Below, piece after piece: positions 30,507-41,916 of a DNA stretch of 64,000 bases. A program made the translations under genes and the position numbers. Each line of letters opens with the position of its first letter. Within the stretch, counting starts at the first letter, position 1. Location: contig CATIUR010000003.1 in assembly GCA_949592205.1 (NCBI GenBank), positions 165,715,759 through 165,779,758 of the forward strand. Reading direction: 5' to 3'. The notes under the pieces were generated by a model. That model made no database searches. It was not told the origin of the DNA and worked only from the letters and a program-made list of their open reading frames with translations. This DNA is from Helichrysum umbraculigerum. Taxonomy: Eukaryota > Streptophyta > Magnoliopsida > Asterales > Asteraceae.

Positions 30507-30660
30507 TGTCGATTTTTATGGTGTAATTTTTATAATTTTTTGACTTAGCGTTTGTGAAATATTTGATTTATAAAAATGTGGTGAAAATTAGGTTTTATGA
30601 CACGTGACACATTCTTATTGGTTCCTCCATTCTCACCGGCTTTTTCATTCTCATGTGAAC
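30507..30660. repeat. foldback-family arm fragment
   Basis: Matches the outer right arm of copy 2 (37500-37625): a GGTGTAATTTTTATAATTTTT-like start, GTTTGTGAAATATTT, GACACGTGACACATT and TTGGTTCCTCCATTCTCAC. The 14.5 kb element inserted beside or into it. Confidence 0.6.
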
Positions 30661-33082
30661 CTCAATCATATTTAATAATGTACTAAACTTTTTAAAAGTT
30701 GTTTGTAAGAGTTTTTTGTAAAAATGAGTTTGTTTTCGTTACTACTTGCAAAAAATGGGTTTAATTTCAAATCTATTTGCAAAAAGGGTATCCTCACATC
30801 CAGGTGCCACAAGTTCCCTGCATATGTACTTTTTATTTTCTAAAATTTAAATTTTATTCCCTCAACATACATAAATAAATCCGTAAAAAGATAAAAAAGC
30901 TAAAAGATAATGAGTAAAAATAAGATAAGACAAAAATAGATAAAAGAAAATATAAAAAAAATCTTACTGTTAGTCACTAATATATATAAAAATAGTTACG
31001 ATTGATAATCAATTATTTAAGGTGACATTGAATATAATTAATTAAAATAAAAATAGTCACAATTGTAATTTCTTTTTTCTAATAAAGCATCGACAGTTGA
31101 ACAGAGGAAGACTTGAAGTACTCACCAAACCATGATGTTTACTGTTTAGGATGAATAAATGGATTACTTTATATGGACATGTATAACTCTGTAATCATCT
31201 TTCATATCTCTATCTATCTATATAACTTTTAACGTACAAATATCATACTAGCTGGCAGCTTATAATTAAGTAAAATGTCAACGGTCTCAAGAATCATGTG
31301 CATGTTGTCTTATACTCTATACATTCTCCGTAATCCGTATCATCCAAGTATCCGATCACATAATTAACTGAAACATTGTTAATATAATAATAATCTTTTA
31401 TACTCCGTATATAATTAAAAGAGGACATCATTAAGAAGTTTGGACCCTTGATTAAACTCACTAATTAGAGATTAATGGTCTAAATTAATTTAAATTAGTA
31501 CACTTAACACCCCTAATATTTTTTGTAACTTTTTAATTAAATTAAATTAATTAATAATAATATAATAATTTTGGGTAAAAATTTTATGCATATATTTATT
31601 TAATTAAAATCTGCCAAATATTGATCCTGCTTCCTTGCGACTAAATATATATGCCGTCCAAAATCCAAAACCCTAGAAGACGTATTGAGTTGACGATCGG
31701 CCATTTTGTTCACGCTTGGATTTGGATACGATAGGATTTTGGTGCCATTCCTCCCGTTACAAACTATCATTTTCCGATTCATTCAGTTCTTTCGATAACA
31801 CAATCAATCACATTCTTTCGCGGCTACTGAACGAATTCAGGTATTGCTTCCATATATTAATCGTAACTTTTCGCATATATTATACGTTAATTTCACTCTT
31901 GTGTGATGTACGGATCGGCAATTGATTTAATGTACGTGTATGTGTTGCGTTGCGGTTTAACTAATTTTGTGCCTTTAATTTGGTCTCTAATAATTTATGC
32001 AGTTAGTTGAATGTCTTGAATGAATAGAATTTTTTTAAATTCATAGATTGGTGCTTTAATTTGTAATTGTTATTCTTATTTGTGATCAGAGGAGCTTGGG
32101 TTACTATGGGAAAAGACGAGGCATCCTATTATTGCAAAAGAAGATAGATGTAAGTCTGATAGTGCTTCCAATTATTTTATAGTGGTACATTGTATCATTA
32201 TATGATTTGTATTGATAATTTGATTTTAATGTGTTTCAAGGTTGGTAAAATGGTGAGTTAGGCTTTAAGGAAAATGAAGGAAAGAAATCATGAAATTTCA
32301 GGTTCTAATGTTTCGTTTTGTGTATTTGCGTTGTTTTCTTATGTTTTTAAATCAAGAGAGTATTAGTCTTATTTTATCTTTGTATAATTAATTTTTTGGG
32401 CCTAATACTTGTTTTATATACATAGAGTGTGATGTGATGTTTTTACAAAAGTTTTAATTTCAGCTAAGGTTTATGATTATGGTTAATACCAATGATGTTT
32501 GGACTAGAAAATTATCACTAGCTTGTCATGGTTGTTTCATCACACAGTTCACACGTATATATGATTTTGAAAATATTAGCTATCAACCCAACTAAACTTT
32601 GAACAAAAACCTGAAACTCAGACCGACTATGCGGGTACTTTACTCATAAATCCTTTTGATATCTTCTACTCCAAACTTTCTATGTAGAACTTTAACGATA
32701 AATCGGTTCTTATCTTAATCATGAATTTCAGCTTAGATCTTCAAATGTAGAGCTGAATTTGTTGCCAATGTGTCACCGTGTTATAGTTTACCACGTTATA
32801 CAACTCGGCTTACAATTCGTTAAACACGTACGAGAGTATAGTGGCCTTGAACATCAAATAAGGTTAGTTGATATAGAGGATTTGAGATGTGAGATTTTTT
32901 GTTGGTATTAATGTTATGAAAATTTGTTGTTTTTTTGAGTTTTTTCATGGTAGGTCAAGTGATTTTGCATGTAGCTGAATATGTGTTCTATATGCTAAAG
33001 CACATGGTAAAGATATAGTATGTGCTATACACAAAACTACTATCATGCAGGATACCTATGGTCTCTTTTAAAGGTGCCCATC
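30661..33082. other. non-coding DNA with an exon-like stretch at about 31690-31840
   Basis: Mostly AT-rich. At 31690-31840 base composition becomes balanced and the stretch ends in GAATTCAG|GTATTG, a good splice donor, as a 5' UTR exon would. Further fragments near 32091-32146 (GGAGCTTGGGTTACTATGGG) also look exonic, but no continuous protein could be assembled. Could be the 5' part of a decayed gene whose kinase-like exon is near 33.9 kb, or captured fragments. Confidence 0.35.
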
Positions 33083-33091
33083 TTTGAAATA

Positions 33092-33592
33092 GGGTAAATG
33101 ACAAAATTCGGCAACGAACTGCCAAAATTTGTTCCAAGTATGCAACATACTAACTTAATTACCCAAGTATGCAACAAACCGGATAGTCTTGTGTTTGGAT
33201 CAGTAATATGGTAACCAGTTACCGGTTTGACCGGTCAACTTCTATTTGAAAATTTTTTTATTTTTTAATAAATGTGACAAAATCGGCAACAAACTGCCAA
33301 AATTTGTTCCAAGTATGCAACATACTAACTTAATTACCCAAGTATGCAACAAACCGGATAGTTTTGTGTTTGAATCAGTAATATGGTAACCAGCTACACG
33401 TGGCACAATTTTGACGTGGTGGTCCACGTGTAAGGTGACTCAGTTTTTTCAAACATAATCCGGTAAAAAACGACTTTTCAAAGATCCAAACACGAAACTA
33501 TCCGGTTTGTTGCATACTTGGGTAATTAAGTTGGTATGTTGCATACTTGGAACACATTTTGGCAGTTCGTTGCCGAATTTTGTCATTTACCC
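33092..33592. mobile_element. Mutator-like MITE with 9-bp target duplication
   Basis: TTTGAAATA at 33083-33091 and 33593-33601 brackets an element whose ends, GGGTAAATGACAAAATTCGG and its complement, begin inverted repeats of roughly 130 bases. A 9-bp duplication with long TIRs is the Mutator pattern. The left TIR sequence is repeated directly inside (33277-33390). No coding capacity. Confidence 0.88.
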
Positions 33593-33935
33593 TTTGAAAT
33601 ATTAAGCATTATAAATAGTTGACTTTCGTGTTCCTTTATACTAAATTGTTCATTTGAATGTATTTTGGGTTTATTATGCTAATGTGCTCTTTGATATGCT
33701 TAGGTAAATACCATGTTCAATTAAGCTTCTTTTGAAGAGTATCGCAAGAGAGGTGCATTTTTAGAAGAAAAAAAAGGTACACACATTTCATGACTTTCTT
33801 TTATCTGTGCTCTTTTGTTGTTGTCTACTGATTTACAAGACTATGTTATACAGGTCCCGCTTATGTGTGTGCACTTATACTATGGACAGGACATTTAGAA
33901 GGATATATGATATTATTGTTGATTTTCTACCACAG

Positions 33936-34076
33936 GCAAATTACTTACATAGTCATCGGCTCGCCCATACAGAGCTTAGACCGAAGAATGTTTATTTAAG
34001 TCCTATTGATAGGCATATTAACGTTTGGAGTAAACTTATTTCCTTCCCTAAAGTTGGGCTTAGTACTGTTAAATGA
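33936..34076 (+). pseudogene. protein-kinase-like exon remnant
   Basis: After an acceptor-like GATTTTCTACCACAG (ends 33935), the frame encodes ANYLHSHRLAHTELRPKNVY and then LSPIDRHINVW. The pattern YLHS-x-x-LAHTELR-x-x-NV is that of a kinase catalytic loop, with HTELRPKN in the place of the usual HRDLKPEN. This is a single exon-sized piece. No ATP-binding lobe or DFG segment was found nearby. Probably a pseudogene or captured fragment. Confidence 0.5.
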
Positions 34077-36340
34077 GTTTATGTTACTTTCTTCTATATC
34101 AAACACCCCTTTACTCCTTGGCACAATTTATAGAGTTTTAGAATTTAAAATATATGATTGATAAATAAAATTAAAAGTTGAAAAGGTCAACCACTAATGT
34201 TCGTATATTATTTGATTCTTATGTTCGTATATCTCATTTTATTTCAAATTTCTATATTATGCAATATGTGTTGTACTTATTGTCTTGTGAAAACAGGTGG
34301 AGTCTTGAGTTTCAAGGTGTATACTAAGAATTAAGATTATAAGGTTTAAGATTCAGAACGAGGATCATGTAGCTGCTGAAACTATGTAAGTTGTAGTTAT
34401 GTAGTGAGAGATAGTGATAATATATAGATATTGTAGTGACCTACAATCAGTGTTGGTAAACGGTGATGAAAAAGGTTCACACCTAATAACTAACGGTTTG
34501 GGTAATGTGTCATCTTTTGTGCAGTTTGAAATGGTCTGGGTCGACCCGTAAACAAATTTTGTTCATTTGCTCTACTTATGATAACAAGAACAGTTTTTGA
34601 TGACAATGATATAGATTTTTAGATGAAACGATATAGGAGGTTGTGTGTTCAGTAACAATAACCTTTTGGGGACTCTCAACTTTTCCAATATGTTCAAGCA
34701 GCTTGACACGTTCCCTTTTAGCTAATCTTTATAATTTGAACCATTTGAAATAAGACATAACCTGAATCATCCAATTTCCAAATAAATGGATCAAATTTGC
34801 CCCCTCTACTATATTTATTACCACTTTGATTACAAAGAATGAGTTTATATTATTTATGAGTGATTCCACTAAAACTTGTAGGTGGTTGGTAGGTTGAGTA
34901 CTCAAAAGATTTCGATGATCCATTTGGTAACTAAAAAGTTAATCTGAAAATTTAACTAATGTTTGTTACAAAATTGTGTTCTAAAAGAGGACCTGATCTG
35001 TCTTATTAAAATGTGGACTTTTTTTATTAGAAAAAAATGGAAAAAGAGTGCTAAACAACCCAACCGAAACTGATCACCCATTTCGATTTAGAAAAAACCA
35101 TTATATGTTTCAAGCTAAATCCATTTTGACACCCCTTTGAGGCTGACTTGTAGTTTGATTCCTTTTAACATGTACAGATCATCCATGGATTATAAAAATT
35201 GGTTCAGGTATGGTTCTTGAGTGTTTAAGTATTGTTAGTAGTTTATGTGTTATGACCAACATTTCTAACACTGTTATAATTATAATAATGATAATGATTG
35301 GATTTAGAGCTTTGTTTGTTTAAATGTGTTATGCGCATGCCTTCAGTTTGGACCTTAGGGGATCAGTGCGATTAATTTGGTTGATAGTTATAATCCATAT
35401 ATTCGAAAAAGATGGTTAAGGTATGGTTCTTAATTATTTCTATATTGTTAGTTTCTCTTTTCGAATTCTTTATGTCCTTACGTAGTTATCTAATATAATG
35501 TGGGGAGTGATCAAAAGGTGTTTCAATGAGATATCAAAGAGAATGGTGGTTACTTGATCGGCTTTTTAAGTCTATCTTTTATTTTGATGATAAACATGTA
35601 GTAAATTTTTGAATTTTATCTTTTGTATTATTGGTGGTGAACGTGTAATAACAAGTTGTTATAATATAGCTTGTGTGGTACCATGGTTGTCAGATCCTAG
35701 CATATATTACAAGAACACCATTCTAAATTATGGATGTTAGCAAGAATATATGTAAAGTGAGTAAGTTTGGATATTTGAATAGTGGGGTCGTACATACATA
35801 ATGCTAAAAGGGTTGCCGGTAAAAGTGTTTAACTGCCTTTCTTAATGTGTAGGTGTTTGAAGCCTTTCGCTCTTCCCTTCCCAATCCCGGCTAACTTTTT
35901 TTCCCAATCCCGACAAAACTGAAGTTAAAGGATGGTATTGTTAATATTGGAGCAATGAATGTTGTAAATAAATATAGAGGGAGTATACATCATGGATGGC
36001 GATAGTATTACTTTTATAGTCCATATTTACTTTTGGTTAACGTTTTACAGCTATTAGTTTATTACAATGTTATACAAAATACTTAAGTGTTAGTTTGTAA
36101 AGTCAAAGGCAATAAGATATTTATAACTTTAACTATAATACATGTTACATTATAATGTTAAAATAATGTCCCTGCGTATGACAAATTATGTTAAAATTTG
36201 TTTACATATTGTATTGAATGTTTTGTTGTAACTATTTTATCTTACAAGTATAATTTATGTTAATATTGGTTTACTTATTGTATTGAATGTTTTGTCATAG
36301 CTATTTTACCTTAAAAAATATAATTTGACAAAATCAAATG
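34077..36340. other. non-coding DNA upstream of the Helitron end
   Basis: AT-rich, no coding ORF. It includes two stretches of the GGGTCGACCCG / AACCCAACC type (34520-34560, 35050-35170) resembling diverged hAT MITE interiors. It may belong to the Helitron that ends at 36374. Confidence 0.4.
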
Positions 36341-36346
36341 TCAAAG

Positions 36347-36373
36347 CCCGCGCTGTCGCGGGTCCTTCACCTA

Positions 36374-36374
<1 letters not shown>
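36347..36374 (+). mobile_element. Helitron 3' terminus (plus strand)
   Basis: A perfect hairpin, CCCGCG-CTGT-CGCGGG (36347-36362), is followed after 8 bases by CTAG and then T, as at the end of plant Helitrons, which insert between A and T. The 5' end (TC...) lies upstream and was not located. Confidence 0.8.

Positions 36375-36453
<79 letters not shown>
36375..36453. repeat. (TAA)n microsatellite
   Basis: About 26 uninterrupted TAA units starting at the Helitron's last base. The poly-Leu minus-strand ORF over it is an artefact. Confidence 0.97.
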
Positions 36454-36454
<1 letters not shown>

Positions 36455-36849
36455 GAGCCCGACAGGGTCCCCCACTGACTTGGCCCGGGCCTGAGTGAAA
36501 GTGAAGTGATGGACCTACCCATCCCAACCGGGGTATGCTGGGATTCGTGAAGAGCAGCACCTTACGATGTTCATGACCAATCGGATCCTGACGTACCTAG
36601 ATGTAAATAAAATAATATCGAGCTTCGTTGTAATGGTAAATATGTATATGTATTTCACAATTTCAGTATGATACGTTCGATTTTTCTTAAGCTATTAATA
36701 ATTAGTTACATATTGAATGGGCTAAATGAAACTTTAATATTTGAGATAGTATGATATAAGTAGCTTGGTGGGACATTTTTGCAAATAAATATGAAACTTC
36801 TACAAGTACTATTGGTAACAAACCCATTAAAAAAAAAAGTCTTGTTTGT

Positions 36850-37640
36850 AATTATAATGTATGGGTAAGGTTCAAATGAGACTAAAAATTTGTGTGAGAA
36901 TGGAGGAACCAATGATATGATGCCATGTGTACAAAGAGAATACAAAACTCATTTACCCCTTAAGTTAAATATCTCACAAACGACAAATCGAAAAATTATG
37001 AAAATTGCACTATTAGATTGAGCGTTTGATCCTCTTCGATTTGCCGTCCATTAAGGCATACTTTCGACGAGTTTTTTTTTTCATTATTTTTGGTGGGTTT
37101 CACATTACTAACACGTGTGTTACAGTGTTGCGTTTAGGGTTTAGAGGTTAGGGTTTAGGGTTGGGAGTTTGGGGTTTCGGACGAAACCCCAAACTCCCAA
37201 CCCTAAACCCTAAACCCTAACCCCTAAACCCCAAACCCTAAACCCTAAACGCTTTATAAAACTCTAAACCCTAAATCATAAACCCTGCTAAACACTAACA
37301 CTAAACCATGCTAAACCCTAACACTAAACCCTGCTAAACCCTAACTCTAAACCCTAACCCTAAACCCTAAATCAAATGTACAATCAACCACTAACACATG
37401 TGTTACTAATATATAAAACCCACCAAAAAATGGAAAGAAAAAAAAAGTTCGTCGGAAGTATGCCTTGATGGACGGCAAATCGAAGAGGATAAAACGCTGA
37501 AAAATATGGTGCGATTTTCATGATTTTTCGACTTGTCGTTTGTGAGATATTTAATTTTTAAAAACGTGGATGAGAGAGAAAAAAGTGACACGTGGCATAT
37601 TGTGGTTGGTTCCCCCATTCTCACACAAAATAAATGGTTT
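36850..37640. mobile_element. foldback element with telomere-like core (copy 2)
   Basis: Outer inverted ends: GGTTCAAATGAGACT / GTGTGAGAATGGAGGAACCA on the left and their complements at 37606-37650. Arms share AAATATCTCACAAACGACAA and the CTTCGATTTGCCGTCCAT core with copy 1. The centre is a near-perfect palindrome around 37168 (20-base arms, GGTTGGGAGTTTGGGGTTTC and complement). CCCTAAA-type repeats extend to about 37372 on the right side only. Confidence 0.78.
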
Positions 37641-37974
37641 CAATTGAACTCTTCTCTATAATATATTTTTTTCGGGTTTACAAAATAAGTTTATAGCTAA
37701 AGTTTGAGTGACACAATGTAACTAAATATGATTATAAGAACAAGTTTGCTACGTATTTGCTATTTGTAAAGCACTTTTGTAAGCTACATATGTTTGCTAA
37801 AAACCAGGTCACTTACCAAGTTGACCCGAGTTAACCCGGACCTGGTTAATGTGTCGGTCGATTGAAAACCCGGGTTTAAAAACATCGTGAACAGTCTAAA
37901 AAGTTATCATATATTGATATAGAGTTGAAATGAGTAATTTGTAGGTTCATCGACCTCCTAAATCTTATGGATGT

Positions 37975-37975
37975 A

Positions 37976-38007
<32 letters not shown>
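37975..38007. repeat. (TAA)n microsatellite
   Basis: About eleven TAA units. Confidence 0.95.
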
Positions 38008-38249
38008 GAAAAATGATAGATCAGTCATTTAAAGATTTGATTGGTGTATACGTCAAGTCAAAATAATTGGTTGAAATACGAAAATAACAAAAGTACAAAA
38101 GAAATGTCAAATAACGATTAACGCACTTTTTTTTTGAACAAGATTGACGCACATTTATTCATGCAGATTACGCACATATAATATAACCCAAATTAATCTT
38201 ATCACACCTCTAACCTCTTAAACAATATCCAAAAGAATAATAAATTTGG

Positions 38250-38362
38250 GATGTTGGGCCAGACAACATGTCTGAACATGTCCAATGAGGCAATGACCCA
38301 AATCGACTTACTAAGATGTTTTGGGCTTCACTCATGCTAAAGCTTATTAGGCATGAGTCATG
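38250..38362. repeat. dispersed repeat, copy 2
   Basis: ATGTTGGGCCAGACAACATG through AAGCTTATTAGGCATGAG, related to 15185-15305. Confidence 0.6.
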
Positions 38363-38400
38363 CGCATGACTGCATGAGCTAAAGTGCTAAGCTTAGGTTA

Positions 38401-38705
38401 GGGTAGTCGACTAGTCCCATCGCTTGCATCAGTTTCAAATCGGTTAACAACCATTGGTATCATCACTTATGCATCACTTGGTATTTTAATCGGCAAACCG
38501 ATGCGTAATCGGTTGAGAATTGTGAGGGCCCGCGCACTTTTTTTTTCTTTTTTTTTTGTTTAGTGTATAATAATGGTGGTATATTGATAAATGTGAGCCC
38601 GAAAAATGAAGTGATTGGTGATTGATGGCAGGGAATAATCAATTGTGAATCAGTTAGTGAAAATCTGATGTGGCATAAGTGATGATAAAACGGATGGGAG
38701 CAGCC
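38401..38705. mobile_element. Harbinger-related MITE with TTA target duplication
   Basis: TTA at 38398-38400 and 38706-38708. The right end, read inward, is GGCTGCTCCCATCCG, almost the right end of the Harbinger element (GGCTGCTCCCAACAG). A stretch before it (GAGCCCGAAAAATGAAGTGA, about 38597) also resembles that element's 3' region (GGGCCCTGAAAATAAGGGAA, 14673). The left end is less similar. 305 bases, no coding capacity. It may be a substrate of the transposase at 13172. Confidence 0.65.
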
Positions 38706-38798
38706 TTAGACAGTTATGTGAACTTAGTTGACAATCTAAAGAACTTCTTGCTTCACGTTTTAGGATTTTTTTAAAAACATGATTATTATAATTATATT

Positions 38799-41415
38799 TG
38801 TAACGCCCCGAAATATTTTATTTTTTTATATTACTCATTTTTTCTTAAACAAAAGTGAACCATACACAAATGATTCAAAATTATACAACTGGGGTTTTCT
38901 CTGTATAGAGCATGATTATGAAAGAGACTGACTGACTAATTACATAGCAAGTCCCACCAGAAGTCGTTCTCGAATCTCTGTGTCAGGATAATACTCGTAT
39001 CTATTTGTACCTACAACACAATACCCAACAATAACGGAGTAAGCGATAACGCTTAGTAAGTAATGGTGAACATCAACCACAATCTCATTGATAATAAATA
39101 ATCTCGTTCTCAAATTTATAAATGCATACATGCCTTGATCATACGCAAATGATCATTCTCAATAAGTAGACAACGGCACAATATAGATCACTCTCAAGTG
39201 ATTATCTACAATAGATAATGGTCATACACAAATAACCCGTCCGCAATGAATAGTCTCTTTATTATAAAGATACGATATGGAAGTGGAACTAAAACTAGCA
39301 TGTCCCATTATTTATATCTGAGTAATTTTAATCGTTACAATTAAACACTAACTCAATTATTTGTTTAAAACCAAAAACACCATATTTCGGGTACCCACCG
39401 GGTAGAGGGATGTATATTATTTCAATACATAACCCAAACCACTCGGACTAAACAAAAAAAAACACAACATTTGTTGAGTTCAACACACTACCCGCCGGAT
39501 TGGGTCATTAACCGCCGGATTTGGCGCTTACCCGCCGGGTACAACACACTCCCACACCTCAGGTCATGTCCAGAATGAATTTAAGGTTACCCGTTTAGGA
39601 TATCTGCCGGATACCTTCTTTACCCGTCGGGTAGGAGGGTTACCCGTCGGGTAACCTCCTTTCCCAACAGCCTACCAGACCTGATCAAAACTTTGCCCAC
39701 TTCAAATAAAATACGAAATTCAAACGAGCCTAACTTTTTACTCGTTTATAGTTAGGCTACCAAATTTGGTGGACACCTCCACTAAGCCAAAATGAAGGTT
39801 CCCTTTTTCACATTTTTCAAATTTCTCAAGGATCGCGGATTTGGACGTATGACTAAAAACGCCATTTTTGGACCATTTTAGGCGACGACCTAGTTGGCAA
39901 ACCATATTCAATTAGGCTTGGATATTTTGCCCACATTACTAACAACTCAAATGAAGTTTAAAACTCGCAATGTATCAACCATATGACTATTCAACTCGAT
40001 TAAACATAAGGGTCCAATAACGACCCATTTGGACCCTTATTTGGAACTCACGACCCAAATCAAAGTTTAGGGTATACAATCAGTTACCAACAAGCTAAAT
40101 TACTCGTACTTACTCAAATTTAGCAATAGAGTATCCTCACTTCCAACTCGACTCAATTTGATACCTCGACCCATTTGGACACCCAAGTGATCCAAATGGT
40201 AAATCTATTCTTTCAAGCTTCACTCTACAATTATATCAACTCATTATCGTCATCAACAACATATCTATAATGATTACAATCATACGCTCAATAATATCAA
40301 TATAATCAAGATTTATATCAACTCGTTATCAAAGTAAATATAAACAACTCATATATATATATACTCATTTTCTTGACTCAAGGAGTCCGACCTCACGGTG
40401 TCAAGGCATAATCATTGAGGTTTCTCGAGTCTCAATGTCACCCTTGAACTCCACCGTTTAAAAGAAAACATTGAGCACTCGCACGTGACTTAATGCCATT
40501 ACTCGCTTGTATTCTCATTAATCTTATTATGTAACAACGCCAATCAATTATACTCAACATTTAAACCCATACAAGACACGAATATATGTATCAAGTTCAG
40601 GGAATCAATACTTACCTTATTAGGATGTCGGTTCTATAGACTTTAACACGTTCCCGATAACTCTTGAATCACCTAAACACATTATAACAATGTATCATCA
40701 ATCACTACGCAAAGTGATTACTCAAAACAAGTCAACACTCTCGTTCTTATGATTTCAAGCATGTATTCTACTAGTCGACTATAGGCTTATAACCACAATC
40801 AACAAAAACACTCATATTCAACACCATCAATTCTCACTAAAAGCCTCATCACTTAACCATACTCAAAATTTACAACAAAATGGTATATAACCACTTAAAA
40901 GGGTTCACTTACACCCACTAATCATCTCTAATCACTTCACATTTCAAGAATCATCATTTTCCTCAAAAACCCAAAATTTGAGTTTATTACAAAATCAATG
41001 AATCATCAAATTGAAAGATGATATAGATAGAGTTTACCTCAAGGATGAAGAATATGTATGAATTACACTAAGTCTTCAAGAAAACGAGCTCAATTTGGAA
41101 GGTTTTCTTCTTGTTCTTCCTCTCCATCTCTCTCTATCTCACTCACTGTGTTTTCTCACGGTTTGGGAATGAAAACCCAGACCATACCCCTCAATTATCT
41201 GAGGGGAGGGTTTAGTTAGGTGTATCCGACTTGGACTATTGTCCTATTACACTCCTCTAGTCTTGGTATTAAAGTTTTAAATCGTAAGGCTCATTTTTAT
41301 TTAAATTGGAATTCATAACTCAATAGGAAATATAAATTTCTCAATATTAAATAATATTAATAATTTGCTTCTTATGAATTTTAAAAACGCAACTTACAAA
41401 ATTTGGGGTGCTACA
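38799..41415. mobile_element. solo LTR (about 2.6 kb) with ATATT target duplication
   Basis: Starts TGTAACGCCCCG and ends GGGGTGCTACA, with ATATT at 38794-38798 and 41416-41420. No internal primer site, coding region or second LTR, so a solo LTR left by recombination. Long LTRs with TGTAAC..CCCC ends suggest a Ty3/gypsy element; lineage not determined. Inside are repeated TACCCGYCGGGTA-type palindromes (39390-39660). Confidence 0.85.
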
Positions 41416-41429
41416 ATATTATAATACAA

Positions 41430-41640
41430 ATTTATCATATTTGATAGGGATATGCATAAAAACCGTTTAACCGAAGCATAATCGTATTAACCGCAAAAAC
41501 CGTCCCATTTTAATCGATCCACCTCACAAACCGATGGTTCGGTTATGAAAAATGAATTAATCGCCTATCACAGTTCGGTTATGGTTAATGTCCATAACCG
41601 ATCCACCTTTAACCATTCCGCCTCGAATGTTTATATTTTT
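41430..41640. repeat. GGTTAACCG-rich repeat, left part, split by a solo LTR
   Basis: Dense AACCG/CGGTTA words (CCGTTTAACCG, ATAACCGAT, GGTTCGGTTATG). The same texture resumes at about 44085-44265, so the LTR at 41917-44073 probably inserted into one older element. Confidence 0.5.
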
Positions 41641-41916
41641 TTATTTATTTTACCAAGGTATCAATTTATTAAACCTTAAATGTGTTGTTTGACCTATCTT
41701 TCTTGAATAGTTAAACATTAATGGTTAAATACATGTTACGTAGACAACTAGACACCTACCGACTTAATATCTAACATCTTAATCGATTTTGAGTAAACTA
41801 GTTAGTGTGTGAAATCATCAAGTAATCGATTTTCTGTTAATATAGATTTATTTATATGTTAATAATGTATGTATTTGTAGATGGAAGCAACAAACGAGGG
41901 TAAAGAGGAACCTGCT

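Noticed and set aside
36306..36560. Poly-Leu minus-strand ORF
   Set aside because: Translation of the (TAA)n microsatellite.
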